64,000 nucleotides of DNA, from assembly GCA_937876225.1 (NCBI GenBank), contig CALFIC010000078.1, positions 36,694-100,693 of the forward strand, given 5' to 3'. A model generated the notes under the pieces. It was given only the letters and a program-made list of their open reading frames with translations, was not told the origin of the DNA and ran no database searches. How positions within the stretch are numbered: position 1 is the first letter of the stretch; each line of letters begins with the position of its first letter. This document shows, piece by piece, positions 44,033-53,294 of this stretch. A program made the translations under genes and the position numbers. The stretch is from an uncultured Chloroflexota bacterium. GTDB lineage: Bacteria > Chloroflexota > Chloroflexia > Chloroflexales > Roseiflexaceae.

Positions 44033-45049
44033 ATGCCAGAAGATATTCGTAGCGTGATTCGTGCCGAGATGCAGGCTGTATTCCCAACGTACATTGCAGA
44101 ACTTGCTCCTTTTTATGGGATGCAAGAATATCATTTGGGGTGGCGCAATCAATCGTTACAGCCGGAATTTTCAGATCCCGGTAAATTATTACGTCCAATC
44201 ATGACCATCATGGCCTGTCAAATGATGGGTGGTGAAATGGCGCATGTACTGCCATTAGCTGCGGGAATCCAATTACTGCATGATTTTTCGTTGATTCATG
44301 ACGATATCCAAGACGATAGCAATCTCCGCCGTGGTCGGACAACCTTGTGGTCGATTTGGGGCATGGCACAAGGAATCAATGCCGGTGATGGCATGTTTGT
44401 GTTGGCACATATGGCAATTCAACGGATGTACGATGCGGGAGTGCCTGCCGAGCGCGTGTTTCAGATATTGCGGCGCTTTGATCGGACGATTTTGTCGATT
44501 TGCGAAGGTCAGTACCTCGACATTAGTTTTGAAGGCAATCAACATATCAGTGAATCCGCCTATCTCGCAATGATTGAACGCAAAACAGCGGTATTGATTG
44601 CGGCCTGCGGCGAACTTGGCGCCTTGGCTGCGGGGGCGAGTGACCACGACGCAACGTTGCTCGGTCAATTTGGATTGCATCTCGGCTTGGCATTCCAAAT
44701 GCAAGACGACATCCTCGGGATATGGGGTTCTGCTGCCGAAACGGGCAAGCCTGACGCTGCTGACCTGCTCCGTCGCAAATTAAGCCTGCCCGTGATTTAT
44801 ACCTTGGCACGTGAGCCAGTTGATGGTGCCTTGCATCAGCTCTATCAATTGCCCGCAGGGAATGATGCTGGTGTGGACGCCGCTCGTGCGGCGATGACCC
44901 AGTATGGAGCACACGAGGCTGTGACTGCCATGGCACAAGTACATTATGAAAAAGCAACTGCGGCGCTTAATCAAATTAGCGCACCAAATCCACGGATGCA
45001 ACAAGAATTACAAGCCCTTGCCGACGGGCTGTTGGGTCGGCGTGTCTAA
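44033..45049 (+). CDS. Polyprenyl synthetase (isoprenyl diphosphate synthase)
   Basis: A 338-residue all-helical prenyltransferase. The first Asp-rich motif is LIHDDIQDDSNLRRG (DDxxD at 90-94) and the second is FQMQDDILGIWG; KLLRP and GQYLDISFEG support it. It condenses isopentenyl diphosphate onto an allylic diphosphate to give farnesyl, geranylgeranyl or longer products; chain length cannot be read with confidence. AGGTGAG precedes the ATG. It forms a pair with the glycosyltransferase 12 bases downstream and lies opposite a BlaI-type repressor. Confidence 0.92.
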   Translation: MPEDIRSVIRAEMQAVFPTYIAELAPFYGMQEYHLGWRNQSLQPEFSDPGKLLRPIMTIMACQMMGGEMAHVLPLAAGIQLLHDFSLIHDDIQDDSNLRRGRTTLWSIWGMAQGINAGDGMFVLAHMAIQRMYDAGVPAERVFQILRRFDRTILSICEGQYLDISFEGNQHISESAYLAMIERKTAVLIAACGELGALAAGASDHDATLLGQFGLHLGLAFQMQDDILGIWGSAAETGKPDAADLLRRKLSLPVIYTLAREPVDGALHQLYQLPAGNDAGVDAARAAMTQYGAHEAVTAMAQVHYEKATAALNQISAPNPRMQQELQALADGLLGRRV

Positions 45050-45061
45050 GGAGGATGGGTT

Positions 45062-46231
45062 ATGCGAATCGTGATGATTAGTGCCGAATATCCACCGATG
45101 GCAGGTGGTGTGGGTGATTATACCCGCCGTTTGAACACGATGTTGACACACCAAGGTTACGAAGTGGCCGTGATTACGGGAAATCAAGGGCAGGCCTATC
45201 GTGATGCCGCTCGTATTTATCCGGTGCGGGTGCCGGTATGGAATGGAGCAGGGATCGCCTCGATACGCCAAACAATTAGCAAATTACAACCGGAAATCGT
45301 CCATATCCAGTACCAAACTGGGGCATATCAAATGAAAATCGCCATCAACACATTGCCGAGTGCTCTCAAACGCGAACGCCAAAAAGGGTTGCGGGTGGTG
45401 ACCACGGCGCATGATTTGCTACCACCCTACCTCTTTCCAAAAGCAGATATGTTGCGCGATTGGTACACGAAGCGCATTATCCGCGATGCGGATGGGGCGA
45501 TTCTGACCAATGCTGGCGATTATCATACCGTGATGAATGATTCCCGTGGCGCCTGGAATCCGCGCGCCGTATTTATTCCGATTGGTGCCAATGTCACACC
45601 GGCGCCGCCAGCGAATTTTGACCGTGAGATATGGCGGAATCAATTCAACATGCAAAAAGGTGATATGTTGTTGGCGTACTTTGGGTTGCTGAGCCATACC
45701 AAAGGCATCGAAAACATCTTGGCTGCGATGGAACTATTGCCACCAACAACACGCTTGGTATTGATTGGTGGGATTGGCGAGCGCATCGAAGACCAAGCCT
45801 ATGCCAATTCGATTCGTCAATTGATTGCCCAAAAAGGACTACAAGAGCGCGTTGTCATGACAGGACATACCGAGGCGAGCGACGTGTCAGCCTATCTGAT
45901 TGCTGCTGATGCCGTGGTATTGCCCTTTACCGATGGCTATTCGTATCGCCGTGGGAGCTTGATTACCGCATTGGCACACGGCGTACCAGTGATTACCACC
46001 CATGCGCCAGCAGATATTCGTCAAGATCCGTTGCCCGAATTAATCGATGGCAAGCACGCCTTGTTGGTTGAACCCGAAAACACGGAACAATTGGTAATTG
46101 CGGTGCTCCGTCTTCAACAAGAGCCAGAATTGTGCCATAGACTTGCACGTAACGGACAAGCACTCACCGATGTATTTAGTTGGGAACGGATTGTGAGCAA
46201 ACACGAAGCCCTCTACGCCGCTATTCGTTGA
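45062..46231 (+). CDS. Glycosyltransferase family 4 protein
   Basis: A 389-residue GT-B glycosyltransferase. The N-terminal acceptor domain starts MRIVMISAEYPPMAGGVGDYTRRL. The donor domain has LAYFGLLSHTKGIENILAAM, GHTEASDVSAYLIAADAVVLPFTDGYSYRRGSL and a closing ALAHGVPVITT with the acidic EPENTEQL (E-x-x-x-E type motif). It transfers a sugar from a nucleotide donor, probably to a lipid or polysaccharide precursor. The neighbouring prenyl synthase hints at a lipid-linked acceptor, which is only inferred. AAGGAGG precedes the ATG. Confidence 0.9.
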   Translation: MRIVMISAEYPPMAGGVGDYTRRLNTMLTHQGYEVAVITGNQGQAYRDAARIYPVRVPVWNGAGIASIRQTISKLQPEIVHIQYQTGAYQMKIAINTLPSALKRERQKGLRVVTTAHDLLPPYLFPKADMLRDWYTKRIIRDADGAILTNAGDYHTVMNDSRGAWNPRAVFIPIGANVTPAPPANFDREIWRNQFNMQKGDMLLAYFGLLSHTKGIENILAAMELLPPTTRLVLIGGIGERIEDQAYANSIRQLIAQKGLQERVVMTGHTEASDVSAYLIAADAVVLPFTDGYSYRRGSLITALAHGVPVITTHAPADIRQDPLPELIDGKHALLVEPENTEQLVIAVLRLQQEPELCHRLARNGQALTDVFSWERIVSKHEALYAAIR

Positions 46232-46527
46232 TAGTGGCAATAATCGCTCAGTCGATGTGCGGCCGTGCTTTGCGTAAATATTCGTAGCACATTTCGGACC
46301 CAATGACAAAAATCTGCATACACGGAATCATTGTGATGGCGCACCTTCCATTCCTGGAAGGTGCGCCATCACGAGGATTCGTAGGCATCTCAATCAGCGA
46401 AAAAGGTAGGCAGTGCTTGCAAAAAAGCCTGATGTGGGCAAATGATTGTTACTGCTCCGAAAAACCACACGCGTTACCCACAAAAAAGTTGTAGAACCAC
46501 GGTAACGCGTGACCGCCAATATTTTTT
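46232..46527. other. Intergenic region with two hairpins
   Basis: No credible gene is seen in this gap between two convergent genes. It contains an 18-bp perfect stem (46333-46350 / 46355-46372, GTGATGGCGCACCTTCCA with a TTCC loop) lacking a T-tract, and an 11-bp inverted repeat CACGCGTTACC / GGTAACGCGTG (46468-46478 / 46501-46511). The second, read on the minus strand, is followed by TGGTTTTTC and lies 17 bases past the coaE stop, so it may be the coaE terminator. Confidence 0.65.
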
Positions 46528-47151
46528 TTAATGATGCGGAAAAATAGCCTGCCAGTGTTGTTGTACCTGTAGTAATGTTGTTGCGATATCACCCTGATTG
46601 TCGATGACCACATCTGCTACCGCTACTTTGTCGGCTTGGGGTGCTTGGGCATCGATGCGGGTGACGGCTTCGGCTGGCGTCATGTTGCGGGTGCGACACA
46701 AGCGCTCGATTTGCTGGTCACGAGATGTCGTTACAACCCAAACCGCATTACAAATCGTCGGCCAGCCAGATTCGATGAGCTTGATGGCGTCGATGACCGC
46801 GACCACGGGGTGTTGCGGTGTGCCAGCTGGGAGCTCGGCGAGCCATTGTCTGATGTGCTTGTGGACGGCCGGGTGGATGAGTGCCTCGAGTGTGCGTAGT
46901 TTAGTGACATCGCTAAAGACGATTTCGCCCAGCGCCCGCCGATTAATCTGACCATCAGGTTGGAGAATGTGCGTCCCAAACGTTGTGACGATCGAATCAT
47001 ACACGGGTTGCCCGGGTTGTTGGAGTAAGCGGGTGACCTGGTCGGCATCGATGACATGGGCACCGAGGCGCTGCAGTTCAGCGACCACGGTGCTTTTGCC
47101 ACAGGCAATATTGCCGGTCAGGCCAATGATGTAGTTATACTTGTTCGACAT
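46528..47151 (-). CDS. coaE: Dephospho-CoA kinase
   Basis: A 207-residue P-loop kinase for the last step of coenzyme A synthesis (dephospho-CoA plus ATP). The P-loop is GLTGNIACGKST (about 10-21); HVIDADQVTRLLQQPGQP is the CoaE-specific acceptor region and RRALGEIVFSD follows, then LIHPAVHKHI. The ATG at 47151 begins 17 bases inside the end of the amidohydrolase-CYTH gene, so translation is coupled; a start at 47187 would overlap by 53 bases and lacks support. It is last in a five-gene minus-strand operon. Confidence 0.94.
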   Translation of the reverse strand: MSNKYNYIIGLTGNIACGKSTVVAELQRLGAHVIDADQVTRLLQQPGQPVYDSIVTTFGTHILQPDGQINRRALGEIVFSDVTKLRTLEALIHPAVHKHIRQWLAELPAGTPQHPVVAVIDAIKLIESGWPTICNAVWVVTTSRDQQIERLCRTRNMTPAEAVTRIDAQAPQADKVAVADVVIDNQGDIATTLLQVQQHWQAIFPHH

Positions 47152-49108
47152 ATTCTTGTTTGATGAGGCGGCTTTGGTCGATACCAAGCACGGCTAAAAT
47201 TTCACTCATGAGTTGTGCTTTGCGGGCCGCATCACGGCGGCTCCAGGTGCGGCTTTTGATTTCGAGGAACGGACCGGCATTTGCACCAGTGGTCAACGTA
47301 TCAATATTGACGGCAAAGTCCATCTCTTGGTAGCTGACATGGGTACGCAAGCGCTCTTTGGTGATGGTAATCACGCGATTAGGCTGGAAGTATTCACGAT
47401 AAAAACGCTCGCTATGGTTGGCTTGCGCCGTATAACGGGCGCGACTGATTTGGATTGCGGCAGTATGTTCGACCTGCACGGCGGGTTCGGTGAGGGTCAG
47501 CGTGTAATACGGTGACGATTTGTCAGTCGTATTGTGGCGTACATCTTCGCGGAAGCGGATGCGGCCATAGCTGGGGTCATTCCACAGGAAGTAGGTATCG
47601 TACTGGGTGCGACTATTTTGGCGGACGAAGGTAAATGGGTGCTCGTTGAGTCGTCCCAAAATCGTGCGTACATCGACACTACTGATTTGGGCTTTGACTT
47701 GGACTTCAAAAATCTCACTGGCGGCCATGGTCCCAATCGCCAATACTTTGTCGATAAGGTTTTCTTCGCGGTTTGCCAAAAAGGTATTGATTTCGCTGGC
47801 AATCGCTCGTGCATCACGGCGGATGGCCTGCTCATCGAGCGTGAGCAATTGCTGGTTGCGAAGCAAAATCTTCCCGGCCACGATAACATCGCGCACGTCG
47901 CTGGCGTGACTGGTGTAGACCAGATGGTTATAGATGGCATCGGGGGCATAGGTGTAGTGGGGCGTCGAATGTAAGCCATCAAGGCTGACCACTACGATGT
48001 CGGCTTGTTTGCCTACTTCAAGTGAGCCGATGCGATCTTCTTGATGGATGGCGCGGGCGCCCGACGACGTGGCCAAGGCAAAGGCGGTGCGTGCCGGCAT
48101 AGCGGTGGGGTTGCCGCTGAGTCCTTTGGGTAACAGGGCCGCCAAATGGATTTCGCTAAACATGTCTTGGTCATCATTGGATGCAGGACCATCGGTACCG
48201 AGCCCGGTGCGTACCCCGGCCTGCAAAAACTGTAAATAAGGTGCCACGCCACTGGCTAATTTGAGGTTTGATGTGGGGCACGGTGCCACGCCGACGCCCA
48301 TGGTTGCGAGTAATTTGATATCTTCGGGGGTGGCATGGACACAGTGTGCGGCAATACAGGGCACGCTAAATGCGCCGACGCGATTGGCATAGCCTATTGG
48401 CGTGTCTTGGCGTTGGGCATGCGATTCGTCGACTTCGCGGGCTGTTTCTGACAAATGGGTGACCAATGGTACGCCGTATTTAGCACACAAGGCGACTGCC
48501 TGGGCATAGATCTCGTCGGTACAGGTATAAGGCGCGTGGGGGGCGATGGTGGGGGTGATGCGGGGATGGGTGTGCCAGGTATCGATGAAGCGAGTGGCAC
48601 GTTCGAGGCCTTCGTCAAACGAGGCAGCGTCGGGCGACGGTAACCGCATCACCGATTGACCACACACGGCGCGCATGCCGGCTTCATCAGTAGCTTTGGC
48701 GACTTCTTCTTCATAAAAATACATGTCGACAAAGGTCGTGGTGCCCCCGCGAATCATTTCGGCACACGATAACAGCGTCCCGGTGCGCACAAAGTGGGGC
48801 GTGACAAAACGTCCTTCGACAGGGAACATGTAGCCAAACAACCAGACATCGAGCTGCAAATCAGCGGCGATGCCACGGAGCAAGCTCATCGGCACATGGG
48901 CGTGGGCATTGATAAGCCCAGGAATGATGGCACAGTTTTCACAATCAATCACGGTGGTGGCGGTGTATGCTTGGCTCAACTGTGTGCTGTCGCCGACAGC
49001 GACAATCACATCGTTGTGTACAGCAACGGCACCATCATGCACGATGGTGCCGCTTTTGTCCATGGTAACCACGGTCGCATGGCAAAGGAGTAAATCGATG
49101 TGGGGCAT
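47135..49108 (-). CDS. Amidohydrolase (adenosine/cytosine deaminase type) fused to a CYTH domain
   Basis: A 657-residue fusion. Residues 1 to about 445 are a metal-dependent deaminase of the MtaD/SsnA/TrzN group: HAHVPM (metal His pair at 69-71), the substrate region WLFGYMFPVEG, HLSETAREV, AAHCVH and GTDGPASNDD. The family removes amino groups from S-adenosylhomocysteine, methylthioadenosine or other purines. Residues about 455-650 resemble a CYTH (CyaB/thiamine-triphosphatase) beta-barrel: FEVQVKAQI is a variant of ExExK, and ITITKERLRTHVSYQEMDFAVNID ... GPFLEIKS matches the closing strands. CYTH enzymes act on triphosphates. The linkage of both is unusual. GTAAAGG-type sequence lies before the ATG. 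coaE overlaps its 3' end. Confidence 0.82.
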   Translation of the reverse strand: MPHIDLLLCHATVVTMDKSGTIVHDGAVAVHNDVIVAVGDSTQLSQAYTATTVIDCENCAIIPGLINAHAHVPMSLLRGIAADLQLDVWLFGYMFPVEGRFVTPHFVRTGTLLSCAEMIRGGTTTFVDMYFYEEEVAKATDEAGMRAVCGQSVMRLPSPDAASFDEGLERATRFIDTWHTHPRITPTIAPHAPYTCTDEIYAQAVALCAKYGVPLVTHLSETAREVDESHAQRQDTPIGYANRVGAFSVPCIAAHCVHATPEDIKLLATMGVGVAPCPTSNLKLASGVAPYLQFLQAGVRTGLGTDGPASNDDQDMFSEIHLAALLPKGLSGNPTAMPARTAFALATSSGARAIHQEDRIGSLEVGKQADIVVVSLDGLHSTPHYTYAPDAIYNHLVYTSHASDVRDVIVAGKILLRNQQLLTLDEQAIRRDARAIASEINTFLANREENLIDKVLAIGTMAASEIFEVQVKAQISSVDVRTILGRLNEHPFTFVRQNSRTQYDTYFLWNDPSYGRIRFREDVRHNTTDKSSPYYTLTLTEPAVQVEHTAAIQISRARYTAQANHSERFYREYFQPNRVITITKERLRTHVSYQEMDFAVNIDTLTTGANAGPFLEIKSRTWSRRDAARKAQLMSEILAVLGIDQSRLIKQEYVEQV

Positions 49109-49113
49109 AACGT

Positions 49114-49587
49114 TTATCCTTTATTATCTGACGGTAAGGATTGTGGCCCGCGGAATTGACACTGCGGGCAGTAATAGTCATTTTCGTAGCGGAGTTTTTG
49201 TTGATGCCATACCACCAGTTTCTTTTTGAGGATGGTATCGTTCCGTGCTTGACGCCACACAAACACCGAAAAAAGAGCCGTCATCCCCACGATGAATGTG
49301 GCAATCCCGGTATAAATGCCGGTATCGCCAACCTTGAGTCCTTGGGCGGGGAAGTTGGTGCCGATAGTGAGCTCGGCAACGCCGCCAATAATGACTGAGG
49401 CAGCCACTGCAATCGAGAAACTCAAGAGAAGCGTGACACAGCCCAAACCACCACTTTGTGCGGGACTTGGCGGCGGAGGTAACGCCAATCCCTGGCGAAT
49501 ATCTTCGCCAAGCGCAGGATCTTTGGCGGCGATAGCGACGGCCACGAGCGGGCTTTGGCATTGTGGGCATTGGGTTGTGGTGGTCAT
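49114..49587 (-). CDS. Two-zinc-ribbon membrane protein of unknown function
   Basis: A 157-residue protein. A CPQCQ motif near the start (residue 7) and a matching CPQCQ near the end (about 141) could bind zinc, each with only one CxxC pair, so the two halves may join to one site. A Pro-rich linker, a membrane helix pair (about 48-70 and 92-112) and a basic helix lie between. GGAGG precedes the ATG and overlaps the pgi stop region. It lies third in the operon between pgi and the amidohydrolase. No family was recognised. Confidence 0.72.
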   Translation of the reverse strand: MTTTTQCPQCQSPLVAVAIAAKDPALGEDIRQGLALPPPPSPAQSGGLGCVTLLLSFSIAVAASVIIGGVAELTIGTNFPAQGLKVGDTGIYTGIATFIVGMTALFSVFVWRQARNDTILKKKLVVWHQQKLRYENDYYCPQCQFRGPQSLPSDNKG

Positions 49588-49590
49588 CTA

Positions 49591-51006
49591 CTATACCTCC
49601 CATTCAGGTGAACGGCGTGCCATAGTTGCTTCGATTTCGTTGCGGCGGGCATCAAACCCCGTCCGCCCCAACAACGCATAGGTAGCTATTTTGCCGGCTT
49701 CGACCCCGGGTTGGTCAAAGGTGTTGATATTGAGCAATGCCCCTGCAATCGCTGTTTGCATTTCGAAGAGCATAATCAATTGCCCCAAGGTGAAGGCATT
49801 AATTGCTGGCAAGGTATGAGTGATATTGGGGCGACCGGCATCGCTCAACGCAATCGCCGTGGCTTTTTGTTCGGCTTGAATTAGCTCGTTAAATGTGTGG
49901 CCACCGAGATATGATACCCCTTCGAGTTGAGGGTAGGCAGTGGGGATGGTGACGGTGCTCGCGTATTCATCAACGGCGATGAAATTCACCAGCTTGTCGT
50001 ATGGCCCTTCCACATAAAGCTGGACTTGTGAGTGTTGGTCGGTGGCGCCCAAGGCTTTGATGGGAGTGGTGCCGACGTTGACGACATCGCCGTTGAGGCT
50101 ATAGCGCTTGCCAAGACTTTCGGCCCAGAGCTGCGCAAACCAATCGGCCATGTGGCGCAAGCGATGCGCATAGGGCATCATCACCACCATGTTTTGGCCT
50201 TGATCGGCGCACAGCAGATTAATGATGGCGGCCAAGGCGGCCGGGTTGCGGCGCACATCGGGGTTGCTGGCGAGCTCGTAGCCGTAGGCGGCGCCGGCAA
50301 GCAAGGCGTTGATGTCGACACCGGTGACGGCAGCTGATACCAGGCCGACGGTAGTCAATACCGAAAATCGGCCACCGACGTTGGGGGGCAAGTCGAGCAT
50401 CGACCACCCTTCTTGTTGGCCAATCTGCCGCAAAAACCCACCGGTAGGATCGGTGGTCAAAATAATGTGTTGCGCTAATGATTGCGGGCCGAGGGTGCGC
50501 ACAAGGTGGTCACGCACCGACAAAAACGAAGCCATTGTTTCGGCAGTGGTGCCGCTTTTGCTGATGACATTAAACACAGTGCTGGCAGGGTCGAGGGTTT
50601 CGAGTAAGCCTGCATTCAAATCGGGGTCGGAATTATCAATCACAAACAAGCGCGGGGTGGTACGTACGCCCCGAGGTTGGTCATTATAAAAGGGGTGATT
50701 GAGGGCCGATTGTACGGCGATATTGCCGAGAGCGGAGCCACCAATCCCGAGCACCACGAAGTTTTCGGCATGACGCACGCGTTCGGCTGTCGCCAAAATC
50801 GCGCTCACATCTTGATTTGGTAATTCTGGCCATCCTAGCGCCGCACTATTTTTGGCAATATCAGCGATGGCAGCTTGGGTGCGTGGAATAAATGAATCGA
50901 TGGCGGTGCTGTCGATGCCATGTGCACCAATTACTGATTGTAATGCGTTATTGACATCGAGCCGAATCCGCATTTTGGCGCGCCAGTTGGGATTTTTGTA
51001 GTCCAT
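49591..51006 (-). CDS. pgi: Glucose-6-phosphate isomerase
   Basis: A 471-residue sugar isomerase that interconverts glucose-6-phosphate and fructose-6-phosphate. The SIS fold signatures are VVLGIGGSALGNIAVQSAL, NVISKSGTTAETMASF and DPTGGFLRQIG; the active-site Glu/His region SLGKRYSLNGDVVN and the Lys-containing QPGVEAGK near the end fit the PGI family. The length resembles the shorter bacterial form. GAGGGTGC precedes the ATG. It is second in the operon, with a 3-base gap to the next gene. Confidence 0.95.
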   Translation of the reverse strand: MDYKNPNWRAKMRIRLDVNNALQSVIGAHGIDSTAIDSFIPRTQAAIADIAKNSAALGWPELPNQDVSAILATAERVRHAENFVVLGIGGSALGNIAVQSALNHPFYNDQPRGVRTTPRLFVIDNSDPDLNAGLLETLDPASTVFNVISKSGTTAETMASFLSVRDHLVRTLGPQSLAQHIILTTDPTGGFLRQIGQQEGWSMLDLPPNVGGRFSVLTTVGLVSAAVTGVDINALLAGAAYGYELASNPDVRRNPAALAAIINLLCADQGQNMVVMMPYAHRLRHMADWFAQLWAESLGKRYSLNGDVVNVGTTPIKALGATDQHSQVQLYVEGPYDKLVNFIAVDEYASTVTIPTAYPQLEGVSYLGGHTFNELIQAEQKATAIALSDAGRPNITHTLPAINAFTLGQLIMLFEMQTAIAGALLNINTFDQPGVEAGKIATYALLGRTGFDARRNEIEATMARRSPEWEV

Positions 51007-51030
51007 TGCACCCTCATATACAGGAAAAAA

Positions 51031-51354
51031 TTACTTTTGGGTGGTGGCGACATGCTGATTGTAGACCGATTCGTCTACAAATACGCCACCTTCGACTGTC
51101 CGTCGTGTTTCACGGCGGGTGGTGTCAAACAAAATTTCAGCATGCATCAAGCGAAAACAGCGTGCATCCATGATTTCTTTGCGTAATACATAGCCGACTG
51201 CTTGTTCGCGATCATCATATTCAAGGGTGAGGTCGTTATAGACATCAACTCGTACATGCACGGGGGTATGACAATTGTTGCATTCCACATAGAGGTGCAA
51301 AATCCGACTGTCATTGTTATTTCCGCCGCCGAGGAGTCGCCGCAACCACATCAT
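51031..51354 (-). CDS. Small conserved-looking protein with a CxxC pair
   Basis: A 107-residue soluble protein, beginning MMWLRRLLGGGNNN after AGGAGG at ideal spacing. It has ILHLYVECNNCHTPVHVRVD (one CxxC) followed by a beta-rich segment with YVLRKEIMDARCFRLMHAEILFD and TVEGGVFVDE. The layout, a zinc-knuckle-like pair and beta strands, resembles small proteins of unknown function in Chloroflexi. It heads the operon leading to pgi with a 24-base gap, which suggests a housekeeping link. Function not recognised. Confidence 0.7.
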   Translation of the reverse strand: MMWLRRLLGGGNNNDSRILHLYVECNNCHTPVHVRVDVYNDLTLEYDDREQAVGYVLRKEIMDARCFRLMHAEILFDTTRRETRRTVEGGVFVDESVYNQHVATTQK

Positions 51355-51444
51355 GCGTACCTCCTTGTATAAATTATTCTGCAAAGTATAGCATATGATT
51401 GTGGTAATTGTGTTATCACCCGGTGATTTTTTGGGGAATCAGCA

Positions 51445-52488
51445 TTACAACGATATACCAACAATGCGTCCTTCAGCCGCCCGGAACAAGCGATCGCGCA
51501 CTGCTGCTGCCACACCATCACCCAGTGGTTCGCTCGTGACAATCTGTGTGACCGCTAGTGCGTCGATTTCACGAATAGCCGCAAATAGGCGTGCCGCCAC
51601 CATGGTGCCGTTGTCACGTACCCCCAGTGACACAAACGGAATTTGGGCGTTTGTTGCCACGACGACATCGTCGTCGTAACAGAGCCACGCTAGCGCAGGA
51701 TTTGATTTCGCCATGGCGACGATATGGGCCTGGATGGCTGGTATTGTGCCACGAAAAATTGTTACTGGCGCCCGTGGTGAATAGTGTTTGAGCAACATAC
51801 CTGGGGCAGGCGCCGCAGTTGCATCAGGTACCACTGCCGAAAACACGACCACATCGCCGAGGATTGTCGCGAGTTGTTCAGCTGGCACCCCCCCTTGGCG
51901 CAGGATGCGTGGGGGCGTGCAAGAGAGATCAATAATTGTGGACTCAACCCCGATGGTAGTGCTCCCGGCGTCGAGCACCGCATCAATCCGACCATCCAAA
52001 TCATTGAGTACATGATTTGCACTAGTTGGGCTGGGGTGCGAAAATAAATTCGCTGACGGAGCCACCAACGGGCAATTGCTCGCGCGTATCAATGCCAACG
52101 CCACGGCATGGCGGGGCATGCGCACCGCCACACTATCACGCCCCGCAGTGATTGCCGGGTCGAGTGTGGGGTGTTTGGGGACGAGCATCGTCAATGGGCC
52201 CGGCCAAAACGCCTCGCTCAGCAAAGAAAATGTGGTCGGTAATTCACCAATCACGCCCACGAGCTGAGCATAATCGGCGATGTGGACAATTAAAGGGTCG
52301 GTGGCTGGGCGTCCTTTGGCAGCGAAAATCGCTTGCACTGCCTGTGGGTTGCGGGCATCGCCAGCGAGACCATAGACGGTTTCGGTTGGCATTGCGACGA
52401 CCCCACCACGCCGAATAATCGCCGCTGCGTGGGCGATTGCGACGGGGTCTGGGTGCGTGGCCGATACCACGATACGCTCACTGTTCAT
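51445..52488 (-). CDS. tsaC: Threonylcarbamoyl-AMP synthase (Sua5/TsaC type)
   Basis: A 347-residue two-domain Sua5 enzyme. The YrdC-like N-terminal part has GGVVAMPTETVYGLAGDARN and AAKGRPATDPLIVHI, then SVAVRMPRH and VAPSANLFSHPSPTSA. The Sua5 C-terminal domain (about 240-345) begins at PGMLLKHYSPRAPV, the family's linker signature. It makes threonylcarbamoyl-AMP for the t6A modification of ANN-decoding tRNAs. It starts 4 bases inside the flavin reductase gene. Confidence 0.95.
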   Translation of the reverse strand: MNSERIVVSATHPDPVAIAHAAAIIRRGGVVAMPTETVYGLAGDARNPQAVQAIFAAKGRPATDPLIVHIADYAQLVGVIGELPTTFSLLSEAFWPGPLTMLVPKHPTLDPAITAGRDSVAVRMPRHAVALALIRASNCPLVAPSANLFSHPSPTSANHVLNDLDGRIDAVLDAGSTTIGVESTIIDLSCTPPRILRQGGVPAEQLATILGDVVVFSAVVPDATAAPAPGMLLKHYSPRAPVTIFRGTIPAIQAHIVAMAKSNPALAWLCYDDDVVVATNAQIPFVSLGVRDNGTMVAARLFAAIREIDALAVTQIVTSEPLGDGVAAAVRDRLFRAAEGRIVGISL

Positions 52489-52955
52489 ACGAGTTGTCGA
52501 TATGCTCCTTGGGCATACACGAGTGGTTCATGGGTACTGGTGGTGGCATTCATTAATGCCCCAACAACAATTGCATGATCTCCACCGGGTAATACATGGG
52601 CAAGATTGCATTCTATTGTTGTACAACAATCATCGATTAATGGCATCCCGAGCGCACCACTACTCCACGCGACATCGGCAAATTTATCAATGTCACGGCT
52701 GGCAAAGCGTTGTGAGAGATGCGCTTGATGAGCTGCCAAAATGCTCACGCCAAATTTCCCCGATTTGAGAATGGCGTTGTAGGTTGGCAAAGTGCTATTG
52801 AGACATACGAGTAACAGTTGTGGTTGGAGAGAAAGTGAACAAAACGAACTCACTGTCATCCCATACCGTACATTATCATAGACCGTGGTGACCACGGTGA
52901 CTCCACTAACAAAACTTCCCATTGTTTTGCGGAACGTTGCATCGTCCACTGGCAT
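52485..52955 (-). CDS. Flavin reductase-like domain protein
   Basis: A 156-residue FMN-binding split-barrel protein of the DIM6/NTAB group: FRKTMGSFVSGVTVVTT, GMTVSSFCSLSLQPQLLLVCLN, and FGVSILAAHQAHLSQRFAS, then GGDHAIVVGAL (the G-D-H motif). Members reduce free flavin with NAD(P)H for partner monooxygenases, none of which is here. The ATG at 52955 is preferred over one at 52988 because the domain begins right after it. It overlaps tsaC by 4 bases, which couples the two. Confidence 0.9.
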   Translation of the reverse strand: MPVDDATFRKTMGSFVSGVTVVTTVYDNVRYGMTVSSFCSLSLQPQLLLVCLNSTLPTYNAILKSGKFGVSILAAHQAHLSQRFASRDIDKFADVAWSSGALGMPLIDDCCTTIECNLAHVLPGGDHAIVVGALMNATTSTHEPLVYAQGAYRQLV

Positions 52956-53294
52956 GCATACACCTTTTTTCTGTATCGACTTCGACACGGTACATACCCT
53001 ATTATAGTCAATTACTATCCCTTCGCCAAAAACAGACTATTCATTCAGCCGAAGCACGTCGTTTTGCCGAATTATGCAGGAAATGCAATGGTTGGGTCAT
53101 CCAAAAAAGACTGCGCGAGCGCAAGTGTTTTTATCATGCAAGCCCATCATCAGTTAGGTGCACACAGAGAAATGATTTATCCGCATGACCGAATAGTGCA
53201 AATTAACGATATCTATTACCAAACAACGGGTAAGCAATGTTACACTATACAAAATGGTAAATCAGTGTTGGCTAATTATGTGGAGTAGTAACCC
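52956..53294. other. Intergenic gap between flavin reductase and mscS genes
   Basis: A 339-base gap between divergent genes should contain both promoters, but no strong promoter pair is obvious. Open frames here, for example 53064-53288, lack ribosome sites and known motifs and are not called as genes. Confidence 0.55.

Noticed and set aside
53064..53288. Possible small gene of 74 codons before mscS
   Set aside because: No ribosome site, no recognisable motif, and a competing frame; it lies where divergent promoters are expected.
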